From Corallococcus macrosporus DSM 14697 (lineage in GTDB: Bacteria > Myxococcota > Myxococcia > Myxococcales > Myxococcaceae): a stretch of DNA of 64,000 nucleotides. The position numbers were made by a program, and so were the translations under genes. The stretch is from assembly GCF_002305895.1 (NCBI RefSeq), contig NZ_CP022203.1, forward strand, positions 7,722,001-7,786,000. Reading direction: 5' to 3'. A model generated the notes under the pieces. It was given only the letters and a program-made list of their open reading frames with translations, ran no database searches and had not been told where the DNA came from. This document shows, one piece after another, positions 1-7,832 of the stretch. Positions within the stretch are counted from its first letter, which is position 1. Each line of letters begins with the position of its first letter.

Positions 1-308
1 TCCAGCCGCGTGAGGAGCAGCCCGCCCGCGTTCGCCGACCGGTCCGCGAGCACCGCCGCGTGCTCCAACGACACGCCTCGGGAGCGGGCGCGCCAGAGCC
101 ACGCGCCCAGCCCCAGGGCCAGCAGCGGCGGCAGGGCCCACACGAAGGCGCCGCGCAGGAGGAACCGGGCCAGCACGCAGGCCGTGGCGGTGGCCCACGC
201 GGGGACCACGCCCGCCTCCGCCCACGCCACCGCGTTCAGACGCCGCTGCACGCGCCGGATGGGCGCGAGCACCAAGGCCTGGAAGCGGCGTTCTTCACTG
301 GCAGCCAT
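1..308 (-). CDS. Membrane protein, N-terminal part (runs off left edge)
   Basis: This is an open frame from an ATG at 306-308 that runs off the left edge with no stop, so only about 102 residues are visible. The N-terminus is basic and hydrophilic. It is followed by a hydrophobic stretch at about residues 32-50 and a clearer membrane segment at about 54-72. After that comes a motif reading LEHAAVLADRSANAGGLLLT. That layout resembles the N-terminus of large membrane-anchored proteins of the DUF4175 kind, but the match is from memory and weak. The codons end almost always in G or C, which supports a real gene. The function is not assignable from this fragment. Confidence 0.6.
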   Translation of the reverse strand, partial: MAASEERRFQALVLAPIRRVQRRLNAVAWAEAGVVPAWATATACVLARFLLRGAFVWALPPLLALGLGAWLWRARSRGVSLEHAAVLADRSANAGGLLLTRL

Positions 309-598
309 GAAGCGGCGAGTGTCGGCTACTCAGCCCACTCTCCACAAGCGAGGCGGCGCCCAGCCGTCGCGGCCCGCGTGTGAGCGGTCGCATCCCCTCG
401 TGCATCGACGCCTCCTCTCACCGAACCCGGTCACTGCATCCCGCGCGGGAGGTGTCCACGGCGCCCCATGGACGCGAGGCTGCCTCCAGTGCCGGGATGA
501 GCGGCAAAGACGGCCCGGGCCCCGTCCCACGGGACAGGCAGCGCCCGCCGCGGGGCGCCCACGAGGCAGGGCCCTTGCTGGTAGAACACCGCCTCCGG

Positions 599-1423
599 AT
601 GCTCCTTGCCCGCCCTCCCGAGCTGGCGCCCCAGGCGCCCTGGCCCGACATGCCGCTGGTGGTGTGGCCCACCGCGCTCGCGATGTGGGGCCCTGGCGAC
701 GCGACGACGAAGCACGCCCACCACGCCATGCACCTGGTGCTCCGCCGGCAGGGCCACCTGTCCGTCCGCGCGCAAGGCATGAAGACCGCCGTGCAGGCGG
801 CGGGCGTGCTCGTGGGGCCGGACGTGCCCCACGCGCTCGACGCGCGCGGCGGCGAGGTCCTCATCCTCTTCGTCGAGCCCGAGAGCGACGACGGCGCCAG
901 GCTCCAGGCCGCGCTCGATGGGCCGCTGCGCCTGTTCGACGGCGCGCGGCGCGACGCGCTCCTCGCGGACCTGCCCCCTTCGGGCGCGCTCGCCCACGAG
1001 GCGGTCGGCGGGTGGATGGAGGCCACGCTGGCCTCGCTGTCCGGCACGCCCGCCGCGCCCCAGCGCCTCCACCCGCGGGTGCGCAAGCTCCTGCGCCACC
1101 TGCGCGCGGCGGCGGCGCCGGAAGACACCTCGCTCGAAGCCCTGGCCCAGGTCGCCGGCCTGTCGCCCAGCAGGCTGATGCACACGTTCACCGAATCCGT
1201 TGGCGTCCCGTTGCGGCCCTATCTCCTGTGGCTCCGGCTCCAGCGAGCCGCGGGGGCCATCGCCGCGGGCCGGACCTTGGGAGAGGCCGCGCACGCGGCT
1301 GGCTTCTCGGACGCGGCGCACCTGACGCGCACCTTCCGGCGGATGTTCGGCACCACGCCGTCATCGCTCCAGCGCCGGGGCCCACGCGTCCAGGCGCGGG
1401 GCCGCGACGGCGCACCCCGCTGA
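599..1423 (+). CDS. AraC-family transcriptional regulator
   Basis: This encodes a DNA-binding regulator of the AraC/XylS family, about 274 residues from the chosen ATG. The C-terminal 95 residues (about 175-268) form the double helix-turn-helix domain: the first helices include SLEALAQVAGLSPSRLMHTF and the second include GEAAHAAGFSDAAHLTRTF, ending in the usual FRRMFGTTPS. The N-terminal half (HAMHLVLRRQGHLSVRA, then VGPDVPHALDARGG) looks like a cupin-type sensor domain. The start is uncertain: in-frame alternatives lie at 380 (GTG), 497 and 650. 599 was chosen because G/C-ending codons become consistent there and the length fits the family. The ligand is unknown. The downstream DoxX-like gene is on the same strand but 280 bases away. 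Confidence 0.8.
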   Translation: MLLARPPELAPQAPWPDMPLVVWPTALAMWGPGDATTKHAHHAMHLVLRRQGHLSVRAQGMKTAVQAAGVLVGPDVPHALDARGGEVLILFVEPESDDGARLQAALDGPLRLFDGARRDALLADLPPSGALAHEAVGGWMEATLASLSGTPAAPQRLHPRVRKLLRHLRAAAAPEDTSLEALAQVAGLSPSRLMHTFTESVGVPLRPYLLWLRLQRAAGAIAAGRTLGEAAHAAGFSDAAHLTRTFRRMFGTTPSSLQRRGPRVQARGRDGAPR

Positions 1424-1704
1424 GCCCCCACTCAGGGCCGCGGCCATTCACGGGACAGGCGCCCCTGAAGCGCGGGTGGCCGCCCCTGGCGCCGCTGCTC
1501 GTGAGCGCTCCCCGGCCTCAGCCAGCGCGGGAAGGGGCGGCCGCCCGCGCATCCCTCGACATCACCTCCGTCACGGAACACCGAGCACCGCCCCCGCGAC
1601 ATCGCAGCCAGTTCGTTCAAGCGCGAGCCCACCCCGGCGCCCCATCCTGAAGTCACCGCCACGGCGAGCCAGCACCCGCCACGAGCCCTTCAGAGGAGCG
1701 CCCC

Positions 1705-2187
1705 ATGTCCTTCGCCATCCTGCTGCTGTCCTTCTTCCTGCTGCTGCACCTTCCCCCGCTGCGGCGCAGGCCCGCGCTGGCCACGCCCGAGGCGCGCGCC
1801 GCCGTGGCCGCGGGGCTCTTCTTCATCGGCGCGGGCGTCATGCACTTCGTCATGCCCGCACGCTACGAAGCCATGATTCCGCCCCAGCTCCCCTCCCCCG
1901 CCTTCTGGGTCTTCCTCTCCGGCGCGGCGGAGGTCGCGGGGGGACTGGGCCTGCTGCTGCCGCGCACCCGCCGGCTCGCCGCCCTGGGCCTCATCACCCT
2001 GCTGCTGGCCATCCTCCCCGCCAACCTCCACGAGGCCCGGGCCAACACCGCGGCCCACGTGCTGCCCTTCCCGGACTGGTACTTCTGGCTGCGCCTCCCC
2101 TTCCAGCTCGTCTACGTCGCCTGGGTGGCGTGGGCCGGCGGCCTGTGGCGTCCGCGAAGCCGTGCGCGCCTTCAGGCCCACGGTTAG
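1705..2187 (+). CDS. DoxX-like integral membrane protein
   Basis: This is a 160-residue inner-membrane protein with about four hydrophobic helices (residues about 2-18, 32-50, 66-85 and 92-108), plus a further hydrophobic stretch near 125-145. The segment AGVMHFVMPARYEAMIP followed by GAAEVAGGLGLLLP matches the pattern of DoxX-like and DoxD-like small membrane proteins. These are often linked to thiol or quinone redox chemistry, but a specific reaction cannot be given. A good ribosome-binding site (GAGGAG) lies six bases before the ATG. The 3' end lies 13 bases before the aldo/keto reductase start, so the two are probably cotranscribed. Confidence 0.8.
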   Translation: MSFAILLLSFFLLLHLPPLRRRPALATPEARAAVAAGLFFIGAGVMHFVMPARYEAMIPPQLPSPAFWVFLSGAAEVAGGLGLLLPRTRRLAALGLITLLLAILPANLHEARANTAAHVLPFPDWYFWLRLPFQLVYVAWVAWAGGLWRPRSRARLQAHG

Positions 2188-2200
2188 GCTCGCGCGCACC

Positions 2201-3199
2201 ATGCACTTCCGAAAGCTCGGCCGCAGCGGCCTCGTCGTCAGTGAGATTTCCTACGGCAACTGGCTCACCCACGGCTCCCAGTTGGAGGAGGAGGCCGCGC
2301 TCGCCTGCGTGCGCGCGGCCCTGGACGTGGGCATCACCACCTTCGACACCGCGGACGTGTACGCGGGCACCCGCGCCGAGGAGGTGCTCGGCCGCGCCCT
2401 GAAGGGCCAGCGCCGCGCCGGCTACGAGCTCTTCACGAAGGTGTACTGGCCCACCGGCCCCGGGAAGAACGACCGCGGCCTGTCGCGCAAGCACATCCTG
2501 GAGAGCATCGACGGCTCGCTGCGCCGGCTCCAGACGGACTACGTGGACCTGTACCAGGCCCACCGCTTCGACGTGGAGACCCCGCTGGAGGAGACGATGC
2601 TCGCGTTCGCGGACCTCCTCCGTCAGGGCAAGGTGCTGTACATCGGCGTCTCGGAGTGGACGGGCGAGCAGATTCGCCAGGGCGCCGCGCTGGCCCGCGA
2701 GCTGCGCGTGCCCTTCATCTCCAACCAGCCGCAGTACTCCATGCTCCACCGCGTCATTGAACCGGAGGTCATCCCCGCCTCCAACGAAGCGGGCCTGGGC
2801 CAGATTGTCTGGTCGCCCATCGCCCAGGGCGTCCTCACCGGCAAGTACCTCCCGGGCCAGCAGCCCCCCGCCGGCAGCCGCGCCACGGACGCCAACGGCG
2901 CGCGCTACGGCATCGCCCGCTTCATGACGGATGACGTGCTCACCCGCGTGCAGCAGCTCATCCCGCTGGCGAAGGAGGCCGGCCTCTCCATGGCCCAGCT
3001 CGCCGTGGCGTGGGTGCTCCAGAATCCGAGCGTCTCGTCCGCCATCGTCGGCGCCTCCCGGCCGGAGCAGGTGCACGACAACGTGAAGGCCGCGGGCGTG
3101 AAGCTGCAGCCCGAGCTGCTGCGCCGCATCGACGCAATCCTCGGTCCCGCCATCGAACGGAACCCGGCCCTCACCGAGGTCCCCGCCCGGCGGCCCTGA
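2201..3199 (+). CDS. Aldo/keto reductase (potassium-channel beta-subunit-like)
   Basis: This is a 332-residue NADPH-dependent carbonyl reductase with a TIM-barrel fold. The catalytic tetrad of the family is visible: Asp and Tyr in TTFDTADVYAGTRAEEVLG, Lys in ELFTKVYW, and His in DYVDLYQAHRFD. The C-terminal cofactor-binding part (SSAIVGASRPEQVHDN) is also typical. The closest subgroup by pattern is the Kv-beta/YghZ-like AKRs, which usually act on aldehydes or methylglyoxal; the physiological substrate is unknown. The ATG at 2201 matches the usual family start MHFRKLGRSGL; the frame is open 39 bases further upstream, which would overlap the preceding gene. Confidence 0.9.
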   Translation: MHFRKLGRSGLVVSEISYGNWLTHGSQLEEEAALACVRAALDVGITTFDTADVYAGTRAEEVLGRALKGQRRAGYELFTKVYWPTGPGKNDRGLSRKHILESIDGSLRRLQTDYVDLYQAHRFDVETPLEETMLAFADLLRQGKVLYIGVSEWTGEQIRQGAALARELRVPFISNQPQYSMLHRVIEPEVIPASNEAGLGQIVWSPIAQGVLTGKYLPGQQPPAGSRATDANGARYGIARFMTDDVLTRVQQLIPLAKEAGLSMAQLAVAWVLQNPSVSSAIVGASRPEQVHDNVKAAGVKLQPELLRRIDAILGPAIERNPALTEVPARRP

Positions 3200-3200
3200 A

Positions 3201-3219
3201 CCCGCCCCACCCGGGCGGG
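3201..3219 (+). terminator. Hairpin after the aldo/keto reductase gene
   Basis: A perfect 7-bp GC stem (CCCGCCC / GGGCGGG) with a five-base loop begins two bases after the reductase stop codon. There is no T run, so it is a terminator candidate only. Confidence 0.45.
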
Positions 3220-3406
3220 CGCCTGAGCGTCCGCTTCCGGGAGGGCCCACGGGAAACGCTTTGGAACCTGAACCGTAGGGAGAGGGCGGCCCCCGGACGG
3301 CGCCGTTCCATTTGACTTTCCGCGCCAAGGGAACAACAGATGGGCCCGCGAGTTGGCAACCGGGTTGCGCGTACCCCGCGACCCACATTCACTCAGGCTT
3401 CCCTCC

Positions 3407-4123
3407 ATGACGCCCTTCTTCTTCCTGGCCCAGACGAGTCACTCCGAGCTTGGGTGGCTCAGCCGCAAACTGCTCGGCGTGACGCTCACCTCCGCCGAGT
3501 GGGTGCTCTGGGTGCTCGTCATCCTGTCGGTGCTCTCCATCGCCATCATGCTGGAGCGCACGGTGTACTTCGCCCGCCACCGGCTGGCGGACTCGGAGGC
3601 GCTGGCGGTGCGGCTGGCCCGCGGCGAGTACGACGCGGCCCGCAAGGCCATTGAAGGCAAGACGGGCATGGAGGCCGCCGTCATCCGCGAGGCCCTGGCC
3701 TCCGCCGACCAGGGCGCGGACACCGTGGAGCAGGTGATTGCCTCCACCCTGTCGCGCGAGCGTCCCCAGTACGAGCGCTTCCTGTCGTACCTGGGCACGC
3801 TGGGCAACAACGCGCCGTTCATCGGGCTGTTCGGCACGGTGCTGGGCATCATCAAGGCCTTCAACGACCTGGGACAGATGAACGCCCAGGGCGGCGGCGG
3901 GGCCATGCAGCAGACCGTCATGGCCGGCATCTCCGAGGCGCTCGTCGCCACGGCCGTGGGCCTGGCGGTGGCGATTCCGGCGGTGGTGGCCTTCAACGTC
4001 TTCAACCGCCAGCTCAAGACGCTCACCAGCCGCGCCAACGCCCTGGGCTACGCCCTGGTGGGCAGCATGCGCGCGGAGCGCCCCGCGCCCGGCACGGCCG
4101 CTCGCGCGGCGGAGGCCCGTTAG
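3407..4123 (+). CDS. exbB: MotA/TolQ/ExbB proton channel protein
   Basis: This is the 238-residue ExbB/TolQ-like subunit of an inner-membrane proton-driven motor that energises TonB. There are three membrane segments: about 29-47 (WVLWVLVILSVLSIAIMLE), about 134-155 (NAPFIGLFGTVLGIIKAF), and about 175-200 (MAGISEALVATAVGLAVAIP). The conserved family sequence GLFGTVLGII and the third-helix motif are intact. The start at 3407 places the first helix near the N-terminus as expected; an upstream in-frame ATG at 3353 has no family support. It is followed after three bases by exbD and then a TonB gene, forming a complete three-gene energy-transduction operon. The receptor served is not encoded in the window. 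Confidence 0.92.
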   Translation: MTPFFFLAQTSHSELGWLSRKLLGVTLTSAEWVLWVLVILSVLSIAIMLERTVYFARHRLADSEALAVRLARGEYDAARKAIEGKTGMEAAVIREALASADQGADTVEQVIASTLSRERPQYERFLSYLGTLGNNAPFIGLFGTVLGIIKAFNDLGQMNAQGGGGAMQQTVMAGISEALVATAVGLAVAIPAVVAFNVFNRQLKTLTSRANALGYALVGSMRAERPAPGTAARAAEAR

Positions 4124-4126
4124 GCC

Positions 4127-4561
4127 ATGGCGGGTGGCGCGCAGGACAACGACGACGAAATCACGGGCATCAACGTCACCCCGCTGGTGGACGTGGTGCT
4201 GGTGCTGCTCATCATCTTCATGGTGACGGCCAACTTCATCGTCCGCGAGACGGTGGAGGTGGACCTGCCTCGCGCCGCCAACGGCGGTGAGACGGTGCAG
4301 GGCCTGGTCAACGTGGTGCTGGACAAGGAGGGCAAGTTCTTCTTCGACGGCGCCGAGGTGACGGAGAAGGAGCTGGAGGCGAAGGTCGCCGAGGCGCTGG
4401 CGAAGGACAAGGAGACGCGCGCCATCATCAGCGCCGACCAGTCGATTCCCTACGGCCGTGTCATGCGGCTCATCGACGTGGTGAAGGGCCAGGGCATCGC
4501 GAAGTTCGCGCTCAACATCGAGAAGGACGTGGCCCCCGCGGCCGCGCCCGCAACGCCCTGA
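4127..4561 (+). CDS. exbD: ExbD/TolR biopolymer transport protein
   Basis: This is a 144-residue ExbD/TolR-family protein with one N-terminal membrane helix (about 18-38) and a periplasmic domain. The sequence ITGINVTPLVDVVLVLLIIF contains the conserved Asp in the membrane helix that takes part in proton flow. The periplasmic part (GKFFFDGAEVTEKELEAKV) has the usual alpha/beta pattern. It works with the ExbB protein just upstream and the TonB protein 16 bases downstream. A short Ala/Pro-rich tail ends the protein. Confidence 0.92.
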   Translation: MAGGAQDNDDEITGINVTPLVDVVLVLLIIFMVTANFIVRETVEVDLPRAANGGETVQGLVNVVLDKEGKFFFDGAEVTEKELEAKVAEALAKDKETRAIISADQSIPYGRVMRLIDVVKGQGIAKFALNIEKDVAPAAAPATP

Positions 4562-4577
4562 GGCAAGGCACCAGCGC

Positions 4578-5384
4578 ATGAGTCAGGCGGTCCTCGACAA
4601 CGCTCCGACGCCCCGACGCGACCGCTCGCTGGCCGTGGTGGGCGCCTTCCTGTTCGTGTCGCTGGGGATTCACGTCGGCGGCTTCTGGGCCCTGGGTGAG
4701 GGCGTGGACCGCTCGCGTCCCGCCGCGAAGCGCCCGGTGGAGCTGGTGATGGTGGAGGTGCAGAAGCCGCCCCCGCCCCCGCCGCCCGTCGAGGAGCCCA
4801 AGCCGGAGCCCCCCAAGCCCCCGCCGCCCAAGCCCAGGGTGGTGAAGCCCCCGCCGGTGAAGGTGGCCGAAGCGCCCAAGCCCGTCCCCCCGCCGCCGGT
4901 GGACGCGCCGCCGCCCCCCAACGACACGCCGCCGCCGGAGCCGCAGGCCAAGCCGCCGCCGCTCATCGTCGGCATGACGATGTCCTCCACCACCAGCGCG
5001 GGCTCGTTCGCGGCGCCCGTGGGCAACACCGCCTATGGCAGGACGGGCCCCACCGCGAAGGACCCCAAGGACGTGAAGGGGTACAGCGCGCCGAAGTACG
5101 CGCCCATCTACCAGGTGGACTCCGAGCCCACCGTGGCCTCCGAGGTGAAGATTCCCTACCCGGAGGAGGCGCGCCGCGCGGGCGTCGAGGGCACCGTCAC
5201 GCTGTCCATCGCCATCAGCCACGAGGGCAAGGTGACGGCGGTGAAGATTCTCAAGGGGCCCGGCTACGGCCTCAACGAGGCGGCGCGGGACGCCATCCGC
5301 CGCTTCCGCTTCAAGCCCGCAATCAAGGGCGGCGAGCCCGTGGCCACGGAGATGAAGTACTCGTACACCTTCCTGCTGGACTGA
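4578..5384 (+). CDS. tonB: TonB-family energy transducer
   Basis: This is a 268-residue TonB-type protein. It has a cytoplasmic N-terminus of about 15 residues, a membrane anchor at about 17-38, a long proline-rich spacer at about 55-130 (repeated PPPPP and KPEPPKPPPPK blocks), and a C-terminal TonB domain at about 180-268. The last contains IPYPEEARRAGVEGTVTLSI and a C-terminal YTFLLD. It spans the periplasm and passes energy from ExbB/ExbD to outer-membrane TonB-dependent receptors. It is the last gene of the exbB-exbD-tonB operon and converges on the MarR gene. Confidence 0.92.
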   Translation: MSQAVLDNAPTPRRDRSLAVVGAFLFVSLGIHVGGFWALGEGVDRSRPAAKRPVELVMVEVQKPPPPPPPVEEPKPEPPKPPPPKPRVVKPPPVKVAEAPKPVPPPPVDAPPPPNDTPPPEPQAKPPPLIVGMTMSSTTSAGSFAAPVGNTAYGRTGPTAKDPKDVKGYSAPKYAPIYQVDSEPTVASEVKIPYPEEARRAGVEGTVTLSIAISHEGKVTAVKILKGPGYGLNEAARDAIRRFRFKPAIKGGEPVATEMKYSYTFLLD

Positions 5385-5387
5385 CGT

Positions 5388-5407
5388 GGGGCGCCTACTG
5401 GGCGCCC
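5388..5407. terminator. Bidirectional hairpin between tonB and the MarR gene
   Basis: GGGCGCC and GGCGCCC form a perfect 7-bp stem with a five-base loop. It sits exactly at the junction of the two convergent genes and includes the MarR stop codon. No T tract is present. Confidence 0.45.
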
Positions 5408-5871
5408 AGCGCGCGGCGCATGATGTCGCGCAGCGCGCACAGGTCCTCCTCCGGCAGGCCGCAGATGGCCTCCGGCGGCTCGAAGATGCGCTCCAGCAGC
5501 CGCTCGCGCAGCGCCGCGCCGTCCTCCGTCAGCACCAGCATCTTCACCCGCCGGTCCTGCTCGGAGCTGCGGCGCACCACCAGCCCGCGCGCCTCCATCC
5601 GGTCCACCAGCCCCGTCACGTTGGACGCGTCGCACGACAGGTACGCGGCCAGGGTGCTCATGGCCAGCGGCCCCTCCCCAAGCTGCCGCAGCACGTGCGC
5701 CTGCACCGGCGACAACTCAAACTCCGCCGCCAGGGCGGGGAAGTTGCGCATGTGTGTGTGCATCAGCTCGAAGAGGAGCGTCCACGCCTGGCGCGGCAGG
5801 TCACCCGCGGGCCCGGCCCGCACATCCTCCGGCTTCGTCTTCCGCTCCAACTGCTCGCCGCTCCCGTTCAT
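5395..5871 (-). CDS. MarR-family transcriptional regulator
   Basis: This is a winged-helix regulator of about 158 residues. The DNA-binding part contains EFELSPVQAHVLRQLGEGPL, then the recognition region LAAYLSCDASNVTGLVDRME, then the wing with RSSEQDRRVKMLVLTEDG, which are classic MarR features. It is divergent from a TolC-family efflux/secretion gene about 190 bases away, a common MarR-plus-transporter arrangement, so it may control that gene and itself. The start is taken as the ATG at 5871; a GTG at 5898 would add nine residues. The ligand is unknown. Confidence 0.88.
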   Translation of the reverse strand: MNGSGEQLERKTKPEDVRAGPAGDLPRQAWTLLFELMHTHMRNFPALAAEFELSPVQAHVLRQLGEGPLAMSTLAAYLSCDASNVTGLVDRMEARGLVVRRSSEQDRRVKMLVLTEDGAALRERLLERIFEPPEAICGLPEEDLCALRDIMRRALGAQ

Positions 5872-5906
5872 ATCCCCATGGTAAGTCACCTGAACCACCT
5901 AAACAA

Positions 5907-5919
5907 TTGACTTCATCAA
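5907..5919. promoter_or_regulatory. Inverted repeat, candidate MarR operator
   Basis: TTGA-N5-TCAA lies in a conspicuously AT-rich stretch (about 5895-5960), 36-48 bases upstream of the chosen MarR start and about 150 bases upstream of the divergent TolC-family gene. The position and symmetry fit an autoregulatory operator, but the site is short and no consensus for this MarR protein is known. Confidence 0.35.
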
Positions 5920-6064
5920 CTATTGAGAGCTACTACATTCCGGAGCTTCCAAATTCGGACGTCATGGACTATGGCTGCCGACCCGAGGCTGAACCCGTAG
6001 CAAGTCCATCCCGGACGCAGTGGCCCCCGCGCCGGCGCGGGCCCTTCAGGAGGTAGAGGCGGTC

Positions 6065-7465
6065 ATGAGTTCATTCCTGGCGTTGTCCCTGGCGGCCACC
6101 CTGGCCGCGGCACCGCCCACGCTGACCCTGGAGGACGCGCTCAACCGCGCCCGCAAGGAGAACCTGGACCTCAAGGCGGCGCAGGCCCGGCTCACGCAGG
6201 CGGACACCGCGTCGAGGAAGGCCTGGGCCGGCTACCTGCCCAACGTCAGCGTCAACGGCGCCGTCATCCGCAACTCCATCGAAGCGGTGATTCCCGCGGG
6301 TCCGCTCGCGCCGGTGGAAATCGTCATCCAGCCGCGGGTGCAGTTGCAGGCCCAGGGGCAGGTGCGGCAGGCCATCATCGCCCCTCAGCTCTGGGCCGGC
6401 ATCCAGGCCGCCTACAAGGCGGAGCGGGTCGCCGAGCTCAACGTGGAGCAGGCGCGGCGCGAAATCTTCTTCGGCGTGGCGCAGGCGTACTACGGCACCG
6501 TCGCGCAGGGGCAGGCCATCGCGGTGCAGGAGCGGCTGGTGGAGCTCAACAGCGCGCGCGCCAAGGACACGAAGGTCCGCTTCGAGGCGGGCACGGTGAC
6601 GCGCGTGGCGCTGCTGCGCGCCGAGCAGGACCTGGCCCGCGCGGAGCAGGACCTCATCCGCGCGCGCAACGCGGAGGCGGCCGCCAAGCTGGTGCTGGCC
6701 ACGCTGCTGGCGCTGGACGACCCGAACTTCGACGTGGCCCCGCCGCCCGAGCCCCAGGTGCCGGAGAAGACGGACACCGAGGCGCTCGTCGAGCGCTCGC
6801 TCGAGCAGCGCGCGGACGTCGCCGCGGCGCGTGAGTCCGTGGAGCTGGCGCAAATCAACAAGCGCGGCGTGTGGCTCAGCTACCTGCCCAACGTGCAGGT
6901 CTCCGGCACCTACAACATCAGCAACGCGGCGGGCCTCGTCGGCTCCAACCGCATCTGGCTCATCACCCTGGGCGCGAGCTGGACGCTGTGGGACGGCGGC
7001 CTGCGGGAGGCCAACCTGCAGGAGGCCTCGGGGGTCATCGCGGAGAACCGGGCCCTGCAGCGCAAGGCGGAGCTCACCGCGCGCCAGGAGGTGAACACCG
7101 CGCAGCTGGATTTGGAGAGCGCCCTGGCCAACCGCTTCAAGGCCGCGCAGGCCGTGGAGCTGGCGCGTGAGTCCCAGCGCCTCACCGAGGTCGCCTTCAA
7201 GGAAGGCGTGGCCACCTACCTGGAGGTCGCGGACGCGAACACCGCGCTGACGTCGGCGGAGATTGGCCTGGTGGGTGAGCGCCTCCAGGCCTCGCTCGCC
7301 GCCCTGCGCCTGATGCGCGCGGTGGGGGCGTTCGGCGCCCGCCCGCTGACGGCGGACCTCAAGGTGGAGGAGTCGGAGGCCCCGTTCCTCCAGCCGCTGC
7401 CGGAGCAGACGCAGCCGACGCAGCAGCCCCCCCAGGAAGCACCGGCGGACGCGCCCCGGCAGTAG
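6065..7465 (+). CDS. TolC-family outer-membrane efflux/secretion protein
   Basis: This is a 466-residue outer-membrane factor expected to form trimeric channels with long periplasmic helices, serving efflux or type I secretion. The start at 6065 follows an AGGAGG site by nine bases and gives a signal peptide (SFLALSLAATLAAAPP). Two internally similar halves are present: each has a long coiled stretch (for example LTLEDALNRARKENLDLKAA in the first, and EVNTAQLDLESALANRFKA in the second), with the strand-type motif GYLPNVSVNG in the first half repeated as SYLPNVQVSG in the second. The tail is Gln/Pro-rich. No inner-membrane pump or adaptor gene is adjacent, so the partner is elsewhere. Confidence 0.9.
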   Translation: MSSFLALSLAATLAAAPPTLTLEDALNRARKENLDLKAAQARLTQADTASRKAWAGYLPNVSVNGAVIRNSIEAVIPAGPLAPVEIVIQPRVQLQAQGQVRQAIIAPQLWAGIQAAYKAERVAELNVEQARREIFFGVAQAYYGTVAQGQAIAVQERLVELNSARAKDTKVRFEAGTVTRVALLRAEQDLARAEQDLIRARNAEAAAKLVLATLLALDDPNFDVAPPPEPQVPEKTDTEALVERSLEQRADVAAARESVELAQINKRGVWLSYLPNVQVSGTYNISNAAGLVGSNRIWLITLGASWTLWDGGLREANLQEASGVIAENRALQRKAELTARQEVNTAQLDLESALANRFKAAQAVELARESQRLTEVAFKEGVATYLEVADANTALTSAEIGLVGERLQASLAALRLMRAVGAFGARPLTADLKVEESEAPFLQPLPEQTQPTQQPPQEAPADAPRQ

Positions 7466-7482
7466 TCATTCCCAGGCGCCGG

Positions 7483-7508
7483 GCCGCCCGCCAGGGAAGG
7501 CGGGCGGC
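7483..7508 (+). terminator. Strong hairpin after the TolC-family gene
   Basis: A perfect 10-bp GC stem (GCCGCCCGCC / GGCGGGCGGC) with a six-base loop lies 18 bases after the stop codon. The T tract is weak. Confidence 0.6.
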
Positions 7509-7585
7509 GAGCGCCGGTTGTGAGCCGCCACCGCCAACCCCACCCTCGTGAAGAGGCCACGTGCCTCTTTCCCGAGGAGGACGTC

Positions 7586-7795
7586 ATGGCGGAAGGCCAG
7601 TGGGGCAACTGCAAGGGCTGCCGTTACTTCGCCAACCAGAATCCCCAGAGCGCCAGCGAGACGCACCGCTGCATGCAGCCGGAGCTGTCCGAGTTCGAGC
7701 TGGAGGTCTCAGGGGAGAGCGGCTGCAACGCCTACGAGGCGCGCACCGGCGTGAGCACTCCGGCGTACGAAGAGCCCGCCCCCTCCCTGCACTGA
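7586..7795 (+). CDS. Small cysteine-containing protein of unknown function
   Basis: This 69-residue soluble protein has four cysteines in a CKGCRYF ... HRC ... GCNAYEA arrangement, which could bind a metal or an iron-sulfur cluster. The start at 7586 follows a clear GAGGAGG site. The rest is acidic with a Pro-rich tail. It stands alone between two hairpins and converges on a Rieske oxygenase gene. I do not recognise a named family, and no function is proposed beyond possible metal binding. Confidence 0.7.
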   Translation: MAEGQWGNCKGCRYFANQNPQSASETHRCMQPELSEFELEVSGESGCNAYEARTGVSTPAYEEPAPSLH

Positions 7796-7805
7796 GCGCG
7801 AGCCC

Positions 7806-7832
7806 GCCCCGGGGCCCTCAGCGGCCCGGGGC
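7806..7832. terminator. Bidirectional hairpin between the small Cys protein and the Rieske gene
   Basis: A GC-rich stem (GCCCCGGGGCC paired with GGCCCGGGGC, one bulged base) spans the convergent gene ends and includes the stop codon of the minus-strand gene. Confidence 0.5.
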
